Below, piece after piece: positions 7,276 through 16,792 of a stretch of 64,000 nucleotides of DNA; within the stretch, counting starts at the first letter, position 1; the number at the start of each line of letters is the position of its first letter. The stretch spans positions 4,526,001 to 4,590,000 of the forward strand of contig CAVTWI010000002.1 of the NCBI GenBank assembly GCA_963738345.1, written 5' to 3'. The notes under the pieces were generated by a model, which saw nothing but the letters and a program-made list of their open reading frames with translations, was not told where the DNA came from and searched no databases. The DNA is from Bog-159 sp963738345 (lineage in GTDB: Bacteria > Acidobacteriota > Terriglobia > Bryobacterales > Bryobacteraceae). A program made the position numbers and the translations under genes.

Positions 7276-7884
7276 ATGTCAACTATCAACCAGATACGCG
7301 CCAACCGCCGCAATGCCAAGAAGTCTTCCGGTCCCACCAGTATCGCCGGAAAGCAAAAAACTAGCCTCAACGCCCTCGTACACGGCATCCGCGCCGATAC
7401 CCTCATGCTCCCCGGCGAGGATCGCGAGAAATATAACCTCCTCGTCGCCGGCCTCCACGAAGCCTGGCAGCCCAAAGACGATATGGAGACCTCACTCGTC
7501 CAACAAATCGCCACCAATCAGTGGAAATTGGCCCGCATCGACCGCCATGAGGCCCGCCTCAACGAAGATACCGAAATGTCCCCCGCCGATCTCGCCACCG
7601 CCATCCATCGCCTCTACCTTACCCAAGGCCGCCTCGAACGCTCCATCTCCCAAACCATCACCGACCTCGCCCGCTATCGCGCCGAACGCATCGCCCGCCA
7701 GGATGAGGACAACTCTAAAGAGCCGGAAACATTGCGTCAAGGCCTCCTCTGGACCCATGAAGACGGAGGCGGCATTTACGCCGTCCTCCCTCAAGTTCTC
7801 GGCCTTGATGGCGTCTGGCGCGAAATTCCCCGCGAAATCCTCGGCGACTTTTCGAAGTCCCCCAAGCCCCCCACTGCCGCCTAG
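7276..7884 (+). CDS. Acidobacterial hypothetical protein (NRRNAKKSSGP family)
   Basis: A 202-residue, highly charged soluble protein. Its start (RANRRNAKKSSGPTS...GKQKTSLNALVHGI) is the hallmark of a family abundant in Acidobacteriota: Arg/Asn-rich opening, a Ser-Gly-Pro turn, then Ala-Leu-x-His-Gly. The rest is mostly helical, including a basic helix around 140. No function is established for the family. It starts at ATG 7276 after GAAAGG. It lies upstream of the ADOP permease but 108 bases away, so a shared operon is unclear. Confidence 0.82.
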   Translation: MSTINQIRANRRNAKKSSGPTSIAGKQKTSLNALVHGIRADTLMLPGEDREKYNLLVAGLHEAWQPKDDMETSLVQQIATNQWKLARIDRHEARLNEDTEMSPADLATAIHRLYLTQGRLERSISQTITDLARYRAERIARQDEDNSKEPETLRQGLLWTHEDGGGIYAVLPQVLGLDGVWREIPREILGDFSKSPKPPTAA

Positions 7885-7992
7885 CCCCGGCCCCCCGCCC
7901 CATCGACATCTAGCCCAAACCCGAACCATGCCCGCATTGCCCAAATCTAACGTTACTTACACTCAGACGTCTGTATACTAAGAGGTCTAAGC

Positions 7993-10629
7993 ATGTCGCT
8001 CCGCTCCCGCATCGTCAACGTACTCCGCCAGCGCCGCCTGGCCCGCGATATTGACGAGCAGGTTGGCCTCCCACCTCGCCGAAGCCGTCAGCCACGGCCG
8101 CCATCCCGCCGAAGCCCAACGTGCCTTCGGATCCCCCCTCCGCCTTCGCGAACTCTCCCTCGACCTCCGCCTCGCCCCCTGGCTCGCTTCCCTCCGCGCC
8201 GATGCCATCTTCGGCTGCCGTCAGATCCTCAAACGTAAGGTCGCCTCCGCCGCCGCCATCCTCTCCCTCGCCCTCGCCACCGGAGCCTGCACCGCCGCCT
8301 TCCGCCTCATCGACGCCCTGCTCCTGCGCCCCCTGCCCATCGCTGCGCCCGATCGTCTCTACGTCGCCACCCGCCAGGGCATCGATCCCGGCGGACGCTT
8401 CTTCGTCAGCGAAAGCGCCGAGTACCCGCTGTTCCTCCAGATGCGCGCCGCCGTCGCCGGAGAGGCCGACCTCATCGCCGTCTCCTACGCCGACCGTGCC
8501 GATCTCACCTACCGTTCCGATCAGGACATCGAGAAAGCTTGGCGCCAATACGTCTCCGGCTGCATGTTCGATTCCTTTTCGCTTAAGCCCGCCCTCGGCC
8601 GCCTCCTCACTTCTAATGACGACCTCACCCCCGGCGCCCATCCCTACGCCGTGCTGTCTTACGATTATTGGACCCGCCGCTTCGGCCGCGATCCCTCCGC
8701 CGTCGGGCGCACTTTCCGCATGGCCCGCACCGTCTTCCAAATCGTCGGCGTCGCCCCCGCCCACTTCACCGGTACCGAAACCGGACTCGCCGTCGATATC
8801 TTCCTTCCCGCCATGATGCACCCCGGTGTCACCGACGACACCTCCAGTTGGCTCCGCCCCTTCGTTCGCCTCGCCCCCGGCGTCTCCCCCGCGCCCGTCG
8901 CCGAACGCCTGCGCGCCGTGTTTCAAGCCTCCCAACAGCAGCGCGCCAAACATTTCACCGGATGGCCCCCGCGCAAAATCGCCAACTTCCTCCATCAGCA
9001 ACTCCTGCTGCAACCCGCCGCCTCCGGCATCTCCGAAATGCAGAAGGACTATCGTTCCGCTCTCGCCGCCCTCGCCATCCTCGTTGCCCTGGTCCTGCTC
9101 ATCGCCTGCGCCAACGTCGCCAATCTGATGACCGCTCAAGCCGCCGCGCGCACCCGCGAAATGGCCCTCCGCGTCTCCATCGGCGCTGGACGCGTGCGTC
9201 TCGTCCAACTCGTGCTGGTCGAATGCGCCATGCTCGCCTTCCTCTCCGCCGCGCTCGGCGCAATCTTCGCTTGGTGGGCCGCGCCCTTCGTCGTCGCCCA
9301 GATCAATCCGCCGGATGATCCCGTACGCCTTTTCCTGGCGGCAGATTGGCGCGTCCTCGGCTTCGTCCTCGCACTCTCGCTCGGCATCACCGCCCTGTTC
9401 GGATTGGCCCCCGCCCTCCGCGCCTCCTCTGTCCAACCCTCCGTCGCCCTCAAAGGCGGTGATCATCCGCCCTCCCGCCGCCGCACCGTGCACCTGCTGG
9501 TCGCGGTCCAGGCCGCATTCTGCTTCATGGTCCTCTTCGTTGCCCTGCTGCTGGTCTCCACCTTCAGCCGACTCGCCCATCAGCCCACTGGCTTTTCCTC
9601 TGAACGCCTGCTCGCCGTTGACACCCTCACCGCCACGCCGCAACCGCCGCTCTTATGGGAACAGGTGGCTGAGCATCTCCGCACCCTGCCTGGAGTCGAA
9701 CGCGTCGCGCTGGCCGGTTGGCCCCTGCTCAGCGGCAATGGTTGGAACGGCTTTGTCCTGGTCGACGGCACGTCCGCGGGGGACGCCCTCGCTTACTTCC
9801 TCGCCGTCTCTCCCGGCTGGCTCGATACCATGCGCATCCCTCTCATCGATGGCCGCGACTTCCGCCCCGATGATGCCCCCCCCACGCCCCCCCCACCGCA
9901 ATAGTGAACGAGTCGTTCGCCAAAGCCTATTTCGCCGGCACTAACCCCATCGGCCGCTGGTTCGAAAAGCAGCAGGAGGGCAACCGGCATATCCGCATCC
10001 GTATCGTCGGACTGGTGCGCGACGCGCGCTATCGCAACATGCGCGAACCCATCACCCCCACTGCCTACCTTCCCTTCGCCCCCGCCGAATCCGCCGCGTT
10101 CCTGGTCCGCACCACCGCCGCCAATCCCGCCACCCTCGCCCCCGTCATCCGCCGCGAAATCCCCTTCGCCCGCCCCGAGTTCCGCGTCGATAATATCCGT
10201 ACCCAACAGGAAATCAACGCCCGCCAGACCATTCGCGAACGTTTGCTGGCAGCCTTGGCGATGTTCTTCGCGATAGTGGCCCTGTTGCTCGCCGCCGTCG
10301 GATTATATGGTGTGCTCGATTATTCCGTCCAGCAGCGCCGCCGTGAAATCGCCACCCGCCTGGCCGTCGGCGCCCCCCCCACCCACATCGTGCGCCTGCT
10401 GATCTCGGGCGTCTTCGTCATGGTCTGCGCCGGCGCCGCCGCCGGACTCGCGCTCGGTATGGCCTCCATCCGCTACATCGAAGCCTTGCTCTACCAGGTG
10501 CAGCCACGCGATCCCGGCATGTTGGCACTTCCCGCAGCCGCGCTCCTCGCCGCCGCCCTGCTGGCCGCATTGCCGGCTATCGTCCGCGCGGTGCGCATCG
10601 ATCCCGCCACCGTGCTCCGCGCCGATTAG
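7993..10629 (+). pseudogene. ADOP-family ABC transporter permease, frameshifted
   Basis: Read across two frameshifts this is an 878-residue macrolide-exporter-type permease with the two-fold FtsX-like layout of acidobacterial duplicated orphan permeases. The N-terminal leader (RSRIVNVLRQRRLARDIDE, then LASHLAEAVSHGRHPAEAQRAFG in the next frame) joins at about 8062, where one extra G is present. The first permease unit follows (membrane segments near 8240-8310 and 9060-9450), and the second unit resumes at 9904 (VNESFAKAYFAGTNP), after two C8 tracts at 9876-9883 and 9887-9894. The C-terminus ends ...ALPAIVRAVRIDPATVLRAD, the usual ending. No ATPase partner is adjacent, as is normal for this family. 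Whether the breaks are real decay or sequencing errors is open. Confidence 0.8.
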
Positions 10630-10725
10630 CTCCGCAAACGAATTCGCACGAAAATGTTCCCGCCATCCGTGGCGCGCCATCCGTGCCCTGACCGTCAGGG
10701 AGTGGTCGTATCGTTCTCACACCCA

Positions 10726-11900
10726 CTAACTGCGCAAACGAATGCGCACGAATATGTTCCCGCCCACCGGATGCTTTCCGTAATAACCCTTGATCGCATC
10801 CGCCAGTGAGTAAGCCGTAAAGTTCGCCCCTACTCCTGTCTGCAAGTGCTTGAACAAATCGATATCGCGCGTATACCCGATCGTGTACGCCCCAATCCGA
10901 AAGGTGCCTATGTACGGTTCGCCGAATAACTCGTCCTTGTCCACCAATTCGAAACGTCCCGTGATCCAGTTCTTCCCGCGCACCGGCACCACCGTCTCCG
11001 CCAGGTATGAGTTCAAATTCCGCAGCGTGGCCGTGCTATGATCCCTTCCCCAAATCAAACTCGACGACCACACCCCCCCCTGCATCGGGCGGCTGTATTG
11101 CAGCGAGGCCGTCACGCGTACCTGGTCTCCCGGATCCAGCGCTTCCGGATGCGTCAGTCTCCCTGCCGATACCTGCGCCGCCCAGTTGTTGCTCGGAAAG
11201 AACCACACCCGTCCCGACCACGAATCCATCGCGCCCTGCTCGATCGTCCACCGGTTCTCGCCTGGTTCCGCTCCGTGGAACCCGCTCGCCTCCACCTTGA
11301 CCTTCTTGTACGCTATGCCCAGCGTCGCCACGTCATCCGCGATGTGCGTCGAATCCTGCCAGTGGTGCGAGATCGGCGCTTCCGGCAACTCCGCCGCCGA
11401 CGCTCTATGTGGATATGCGACCGGCCCCAGCGCTGGATCGCCCACCGGCGCAACATACGCGTCGAGCGTAGTGTTCGCGCCCAACTGGTATACATAATGG
11501 AAGCCCAGCGCCATGATGAAATTGTGCGGATGCTGCGCGTCCGTCAACGGTATGCCGTAAGCCGTCTCGCCCGTCTGGAACAGCAGCGGATAGCGCCGGT
11601 CCGTAACCGTGGCCGGCTCCAGGCTCAACATCAGGTCCGCCTCGAACGCGCCCTTCTCGCCCACCGCGTGCTCGGCCGACGCCATGAACCAGTTGGTCGA
11701 GTACAGCTTATCCCCCCCCGCGGCCCCGACTGCTGAATGTCCGACACAAAGGCCGTCCCCATGAACATGGTCTTCCAGTCGCCCGCGCCCGTCATGATCA
11801 TCGGCATCGCCGCAGCCGCCGGATTCACCGACGTGCCCGATGCCAAGCCCATCAAGTACATGCCCGGGTCTTCCGCGGTCAGCGGTGCGATCGCCCACAT
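10726..11900 (-). pseudogene. Putative outer-membrane beta-barrel protein, frameshifted at a C8 tract
   Basis: The true N-terminus is in the frame starting near 11900 (DPGMYLMGLASGTSVNP...MPMIMTGAGDWKTMFMG) and shifts at a run of eight C at about 11714-11721 to the frame that ends at 10726. Beyond it the protein reads YSTNWFMASAEHAVG, SLEPATV, YPLLFQTGET, YVAPVGDPALGPVAYPHR, SHHWQDSTHI and ends in amphipathic strands with VGGNIFVRIRLRS. These motifs belong to a conserved family of unknown outer-membrane proteins, sometimes seen near metal-resistance genes. A leader peptide may begin upstream of 11900 with a non-ATG start. The C8 tract could be a sequencing error or a phase-variable site. Confidence 0.65.
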
Positions 11901-11966
11901 ACAGGTGAGCGCAGTTAGATATGTCTTAGTGAGAGTAAGTGCCAGATAAGCGACGTCCCGTTGACG

Positions 11967-12293
11967 TCAGGATACCATGCCGGCTTGCAGCATCGGCGCC
12001 GCTTGGCGCGTGCGGTGGAAGCGGTCGCTGCACGTCCGGCAGCGATACGGCACTAAGCCGAAAACGCTCAGGACGTAGTCATTAAAGTGGTGCGCCGTCG
12101 AGCGCCGCACGTCTGTCCAACCACAGCTTGGACAGCGCCGCTCCGCGATCGCCATCGGTTTGAAAGCCGCGAGCGCCACCTCGATCGAAACGCGGGGCAG
12201 CGCCGGGCTATGCCTCGGCTGCGGCATCACATCGAAGACCACCAGCCCTGCCTCCGGAGCAGGCGCCTGAATCGTCTGGATCGGCAAACTCAT
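11967..12293 (-). CDS. Small zinc-ribbon protein
   Basis: A 108-residue protein with a variable N-terminal half and a C-terminal zinc ribbon: RRCPSCGWTDVRRS and, about 25 residues on, VPYRCRTCSDRFHR. This arrangement (knuckle, an FG-LVPYRC spacer, second knuckle, basic tail) recurs in small acidobacterial proteins of unknown role. It starts at the ATG at 12293 and stands alone between an outer-membrane-like gene and a divergent membrane protein. Confidence 0.7.
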   Translation of the reverse strand: MSLPIQTIQAPAPEAGLVVFDVMPQPRHSPALPRVSIEVALAAFKPMAIAERRCPSCGWTDVRRSTAHHFNDYVLSVFGLVPYRCRTCSDRFHRTRQAAPMLQAGMVS

Positions 12294-12432
12294 AGCGAGC
12301 GTTCAATCGCTATTCTAACCAGGCCCGGACGAACGTCAGCGTCCCATTCGTACTGGCAGCGGTACGGCACTGCCTAGTGTTTCAATTCCAGACAGTCGTC
12401 GCTAAATCGGACTCCAAGATCCGGTTCTGCCC

Positions 12433-14169
12433 TTGAAAATGGAGGAACAAATCGAACATATATTTGGCCCTTGCCGTGCCTCTTCCTGCGTGGCACTGAT
12501 GCATTCGTCCCGCAGTTCCGGGATCTTCCGCTGGCTACCGTCCATGACGGACGCCGCCTTCGTGATGCCGCTCTTCTTCCTCTTCTGCGGGATGAAGGGC
12601 GCCGGCACCTTATTAAGTGATGGCGATACCGGTTGGCACCTGCGCACCGGCCAGTGGATCCTCGAGCACGGCCGCGTGCCTGATCGCGATATCTTCTCTT
12701 TTACCCGCTCCGGCCAGCCTTGGTTCGCCTGGGAGTGGCTTTGGGACGTGCTGTTCGGCTGGTTCCATCTTCACGCCGGCATGGCTGCCGTAGTGCTAGG
12801 CAGCAGCCTCGTCCTGGCGCTGACTTTTGCCCTGCTGTTCCGTCTCGCGCGGCGGTCTAGCGATGCGCTGGTGGCCCTGTGCGTCACCCTGGCGGCGACG
12901 GCTGGTTCCGCCGGACACTGGTTGGCGCGCCCCCATCTGTTCACCATGTTGTTTACGGTCATCTTCTATACCATCCTGGAGCGCGATGGCGCACCCGGCG
13001 CTCGCCGCCGCTTGTGGCTGTTGCCGCCCCTGATGGTGCTGTGGACCAATCTGCATGGCGGTTTCTTCGTGGGCATCTTGTTGATCGCCGTCTATGCCCT
13101 CGCGCAGTTCGGCGTGCTCTTGCGCCGGACTTCCGCGGCCGAACGTCTGGCTGCCCTGCGGCGCGGACGTCTGTATACCGCCGTGGCCGCGCTTTGCGCG
13201 GTAGCCACCTTCGTCAATCCGTACGGCTACCGCCTGCACGGGCACATCCTGGCCTATCTGTCCGATGGCTTCTTTCGCGGCAATGTGATGGAGTTCCAGT
13301 CTCTGAATTTCCAGAACCCTCAGGCCCGCTATCTGGAAATCCTGCTGCTCTTAGGCGCCGTGGCAGCCTTCCGCCAACTGCGCCGCGGCCGTCTGGTTTG
13401 GCCGCTGTTGTTCGTCGCTTGGGGACATCTGGCGCTCTACTCTGCGCGCAACGTGGAGATCTTTGTCCTGCTCGCCGCTGTTCCCGTGGCTGAAGTCATT
13501 TCGCAAGGTTTGCGCGAACTGCCGGACCTGGGTCTGGCAGCCTGGCTGCGGCGCGCGCTTGCCGCGACAGCCGCCTTCACCCGCGAGTGGAATGACCTCG
13601 ACGCCGGCCCCCACTGGCCCGTCGCCAGCGCCGTCGCCATGTTGGCCCTTGCCGCGCTCGTTTACGCGCCGCATCCTCCCGCCGCCTGCCGCGCGGCTTA
13701 CGATGCCAAGTCCTTTCCCGTGGCCGCCGCCGGACAGTTAGAGCAATCCGGCGTCGTGGGCGGCGTCTTCACCGAAGACCTCTGGGGCGGCTACCTGATC
13801 TATCGCGAGTATCCGCGCGGCCGTGTCTTTATCGACGGCCGCAGCGATTTCTACGGCGCCGATTTCGCCGGCAAGTACATGAAGGCCATGGGCGCACAGG
13901 CCGGCTGGCAGCGCTACTTGAGCCGTTATGGCGTAGACACCGTTCTCTTGCCGCCCGATGCGCCCCTGGCCGGCGCACTGCGGCAATCAAGTGCATGGCA
14001 TTTGTCCTATGACGATGGGGTAGCCCTGATCTTCCGCTCAGTCCAGGCCCCACCTTTGTTGTTACAGCAGGTATCCACCGCTCCCTCCGGCGGCGGAGAT
14101 CGATTCGCAATCGTTCATCCCAAGGAGAAACAATATGACAACGTTTTGGACTCGGTTCTGGACCGGTGA
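12433..14169 (+). CDS. Polytopic membrane protein, GT-C-like
   Basis: A 578-residue protein with about ten hydrophobic helices and a hydrophilic C-terminal domain of about 150 residues. The sequence after the first helix, DGDTGWHLRTGQWILEHG, with an acidic motif facing the outside, is characteristic of a family of acidobacterial membrane proteins resembling GT-C glycosyltransferases. The C-terminal part (VFTEDLWGGYLIYREYP, FIDGRSDFYG) matches the usual soluble domain. It probably handles a lipid-linked sugar; the substrate is unknown. Several in-frame ATGs make the start uncertain; that at 12499 or 12544 is as likely as 12433. It runs 35 bases into flp, whose ribosome-binding site lies inside this gene, so it may be co-transcribed with the tad operon. 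Confidence 0.72.
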   Translation: MKMEEQIEHIFGPCRASSCVALMHSSRSSGIFRWLPSMTDAAFVMPLFFLFCGMKGAGTLLSDGDTGWHLRTGQWILEHGRVPDRDIFSFTRSGQPWFAWEWLWDVLFGWFHLHAGMAAVVLGSSLVLALTFALLFRLARRSSDALVALCVTLAATAGSAGHWLARPHLFTMLFTVIFYTILERDGAPGARRRLWLLPPLMVLWTNLHGGFFVGILLIAVYALAQFGVLLRRTSAAERLAALRRGRLYTAVAALCAVATFVNPYGYRLHGHILAYLSDGFFRGNVMEFQSLNFQNPQARYLEILLLLGAVAAFRQLRRGRLVWPLLFVAWGHLALYSARNVEIFVLLAAVPVAEVISQGLRELPDLGLAAWLRRALAATAAFTREWNDLDAGPHWPVASAVAMLALAALVYAPHPPAACRAAYDAKSFPVAAAGQLEQSGVVGGVFTEDLWGGYLIYREYPRGRVFIDGRSDFYGADFAGKYMKAMGAQAGWQRYLSRYGVDTVLLPPDAPLAGALRQSSAWHLSYDDGVALIFRSVQAPPLLLQQVSTAPSGGGDRFAIVHPKEKQYDNVLDSVLDR

Positions 14170-14317
14170 AGAAGGTCAGGACCTGATCGAATACACCCTC
14201 ATGCTGGCGTTCGTCGCGTTGGCCTCGGCCGCTTTGTTTTCAAGCGCTGGAGGCAGTATCAATTCCATTTGGTCGAGTACCGATTCGCAATTGAGCAGCG
14301 CCGCCGGGTCATCCTAG
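14135..14317 (+). CDS. flp: Flp/Fap-type pilin precursor
   Basis: A 60-residue prepilin. A short charged leader ends in Gly14, followed by QDLIEYTLMLAFVALASAAL: Glu at +5 and Tyr at +6 after the cleavage site, then a hydrophobic helix, the signature of Flp pilins. It is cleaved by a prepilin peptidase (not present in this window) and assembled by the Tad machine encoded just downstream. AAGGAG lies nine bases before the ATG. It overlaps the end of the upstream membrane-protein gene. Confidence 0.92.
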   Translation: MTTFWTRFWTGEEGQDLIEYTLMLAFVALASAALFSSAGGSINSIWSSTDSQLSSAAGSS

Positions 14318-14462
14318 CCCGCGCGCCACCACTACCCTATCGCTTCGCCCTCGCCCCGCCGATATAGAAGGCGTATCGAACCGGGACGAGGGTCGAGTTG
14401 CCCGGAGAAAAAAGAGGAACGGTCCGGGTATCCGGTGAGAGGATACGGCCCGTGAGCGAAAC

Positions 14463-15341
14463 ATGAATCAACGACTGATTTCCGTGTTGGGGTTTGCCTT
14501 CATTGTCTCTGCAGGCGCCAGCTTATTGTTGTACCGGCTGCTATCCGGCCGTGTCTCGTCGCAGGCCGCTCCGGCAGCCAGCAAGCTCATCCTGGCAGCC
14601 CGGGATATGGAGCCTGGCACACTCATTCGGGACGCCGATCTCCGTATCGGAGACTATAACGGAACCGTGCCCGTAGGCATCCTGCAAAAGCGCGAAGACA
14701 TCGTCGGGCGTGGCGTCATCTCGCCCATCTTTGGCAGCGAGCCGATCGTCGAAACCCGTCTCGCCCCTAAAGGCGGCGGCGCGGGCTTGGCAGCGCTAAT
14801 CCCCCGGGGTATGCGCGCCGTGGCCATCAGGGTCAACGAAATCGTCGGCGTAGCCGGCTTCGTGGTGCCCGGCATGCGCGTCGATGTCCTGATCTCCGGT
14901 AGTCCACCCGGAGGGTCGACGCAAGGCGGAATTACCGAGACGCTCCTGCAATACGTGCAGGTTCTCTCCGCTGGCCAGAACTTCCAGAAAGACGCCGAAG
15001 GAAAGCCCGTATCGGTCCAGGTCGTCAATCTTTTAGTCACTCCGCAGCAGGCCGAAATGCTCAGCCTGGCAAGTACTCAGGCCAGCATTCAACTGGTGCT
15101 GCGGAATCCGCTCGATAGCGATATCGCCAAAACCAACGGCAGCGCAGTCGCGCAGTTGTTCCATGCGGGCGGGCCTCCGCCGTCTGAAGTCAGGCCGCGT
15201 CCGCAAAGCAAGCCCGTTGCCCAGCGCCCTACCACTCCACCCGCGGCTTTCTTCGCGCCTCCCCAACCGCGCGTGGTCGAAGTGATCCACGGAATCAAAC
15301 GCACGGAAACTCAATTCCAGGGTCAGGAGGTGCGGCCATGA
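14463..15341 (+). CDS. cpaB: Flp pilus assembly protein CpaB/RcpC
   Basis: A 292-residue protein with one N-terminal membrane helix (VLGFAFIVSAGASLLLY) followed by an SAF/beta-clip domain (about 38-105, ending in the GRGVISPIFGSEPIVETRL stretch) and the conserved CpaB core (PRGMRAVAIRVNEIVGVAGFVVPGMRVD; VTPQQAEMLSLA). CpaB is a periplasmic partner of the secretin in Tad pilus export. The C-terminus is proline-rich. It follows flp by 145 bases and overlaps cpaC by four bases. Confidence 0.9.
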   Translation: MNQRLISVLGFAFIVSAGASLLLYRLLSGRVSSQAAPAASKLILAARDMEPGTLIRDADLRIGDYNGTVPVGILQKREDIVGRGVISPIFGSEPIVETRLAPKGGGAGLAALIPRGMRAVAIRVNEIVGVAGFVVPGMRVDVLISGSPPGGSTQGGITETLLQYVQVLSAGQNFQKDAEGKPVSVQVVNLLVTPQQAEMLSLASTQASIQLVLRNPLDSDIAKTNGSAVAQLFHAGGPPPSEVRPRPQSKPVAQRPTTPPAAFFAPPQPRVVEVIHGIKRTETQFQGQEVRP

Positions 15342-16792
15342 CCCGCCAAGGTTGCTGGCTCATCGCATCGCTGGTAATGGCGGCCCTGCCCGCCCTCTGC
15401 GCCAATCAGGCGCTGCCGGTCAACTTAACAGTGACTGTAGGCAAGTCAATACTCCTCGACACTCCCGCCGATCTGCGGCGGATTTCGGTGGGCAATGGCG
15501 ATTTCGCCGAAGCTTTGGCAGTGAATCCACGTGAAGTCTTGATTAACGGCAAAGCGCCGGGCGAAACCTCTGTGATCCTCTGGCAGCAGGACGGCACGCG
15601 CACCTTGTTCGACCTCACCGTCTCGCAGAATGCCTCCCGCGTCGAACTAGTCCGCAGCCAGCTCAAGCGGGCTCTTGAAGGACAGCCCGTCGATCTTGAT
15701 TTTGAAAATGACACCGTCTTCCTGCGCGGCACGGTGAAAGATGTTTCGAGCGCCGAACGCGCCGCCGCCATGGCGCTCACGTTAGGAAAAGTGGTCAATC
15801 TTCTGCGCGTCGAAGTGCCCCTAGCCGAACCGCAGATCCTACTCCACGTGCGATTCGCCGATGTGGATCGTTCCGCCACCACGTCTCTAGGCTTCAACCT
15901 CTTGAGCACCGGCGCCGCCAACACCATCGGCCAAATCACTACCGGTCAATTCGGGCCGGCCACGCCATCGATACAGGGCAAGTCCGTAGAGTTCACACTT
16001 TCCGATGCCCTCAATATTTTCCTGTTCCGGTCCGACCTGAATCTGGGAGCTCTGATTAAAGCCTTGGAGGCCAGAAATCTCTTGCAGATGCTGGCGGAAC
16101 CCAACGTTTTGGCGATTAACGGCAAATCGGCCAGCTTTGTAGCGGGCGGCGAGTTTCCCTTTCCGGTGGTGCAGGGCGGGGCCGCAGCCGGCGCCGTCAC
16201 CATTCAATTCCGCGAATACGGAGTGCGCATCAATTTCCTCCCGGTGGTGACGCCGCGCGGGACAATCCGTCTGAAAGTATCCCCGGAAGTCAGTTCGCTC
16301 GACTACGCCAACGCCCTGCAGTTTCAGGGCTTCACCATTCCGGCCCTGGCCACGCGCCGGATCCAAACAGAGGTTGAACTGGAGAGCGGCCAGAGTTTCG
16401 TGATCGCCGGTCTGCTCGATAACACCATTACCGAGAGTCTCAACAAGATTCCAGGTATCGGCGACATTCCCCTCCTGGGCAAGCTTTTTCAGAGCCGCGC
16501 CCGCACCCGGAACAATTCGGAATTAATGGTCTTGATTACGCCGGAGTTGGTCCGTCCGATTCCGGGCAACGCGCCGCTTCCGGACGTTCGCCGTCCCGAG
16601 GAGTTCTTGCCGGGAACAGCTAAATCTGCGCCCCGGACGCCGGGGTCTGAGGTCACCGGCGCGATCGAGGTCCCGCCGGTCAAGAAGACCATACCGCTGG
16701 AAGAAATGCTCGAACTGGAGAAACAGAAGACCGCTGCGCAGACCATGCCGCAGGCTTCCGCTCCGCCCACACCCGCCGGAGGGATTAAATAA
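15338..16792 (+). CDS. cpaC: Flp pilus secretin CpaC/RcpA
   Basis: A 484-residue protein with a signal peptide (LIASLVMAALPALCA), an N-terminal pilus-secretin domain (VTVGKSILLDTPADLRRISVGN), a BON-like segment (VDLDFENDTVFLRGTV) and a C-terminal secretin domain (GEFPFPVVQGG..., YGVRINFLPVVTPRGTIRLKV, ELMVLITPELVRP). It forms the outer-membrane ring through which Flp pili emerge. The gene overlaps cpaB at its start (ATGA) and shares one base with cpaE at its end, so the three are translated in coupled fashion. Confidence 0.93.
   Translation: MTRQGCWLIASLVMAALPALCANQALPVNLTVTVGKSILLDTPADLRRISVGNGDFAEALAVNPREVLINGKAPGETSVILWQQDGTRTLFDLTVSQNASRVELVRSQLKRALEGQPVDLDFENDTVFLRGTVKDVSSAERAAAMALTLGKVVNLLRVEVPLAEPQILLHVRFADVDRSATTSLGFNLLSTGAANTIGQITTGQFGPATPSIQGKSVEFTLSDALNIFLFRSDLNLGALIKALEARNLLQMLAEPNVLAINGKSASFVAGGEFPFPVVQGGAAAGAVTIQFREYGVRINFLPVVTPRGTIRLKVSPEVSSLDYANALQFQGFTIPALATRRIQTEVELESGQSFVIAGLLDNTITESLNKIPGIGDIPLLGKLFQSRARTRNNSELMVLITPELVRPIPGNAPLPDVRRPEEFLPGTAKSAPRTPGSEVTGAIEVPPVKKTIPLEEMLELEKQKTAAQTMPQASAPPTPAGGIK

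Noticed and set aside
8015..9643. A 542-codon minus-strand open frame opposite the ADOP permease
   Set aside because: It is Gly/Glu/Asp-rich low-complexity sequence, the mirror of a C-rich coding strand with C-ending codons; the plus strand encodes a clear permease.
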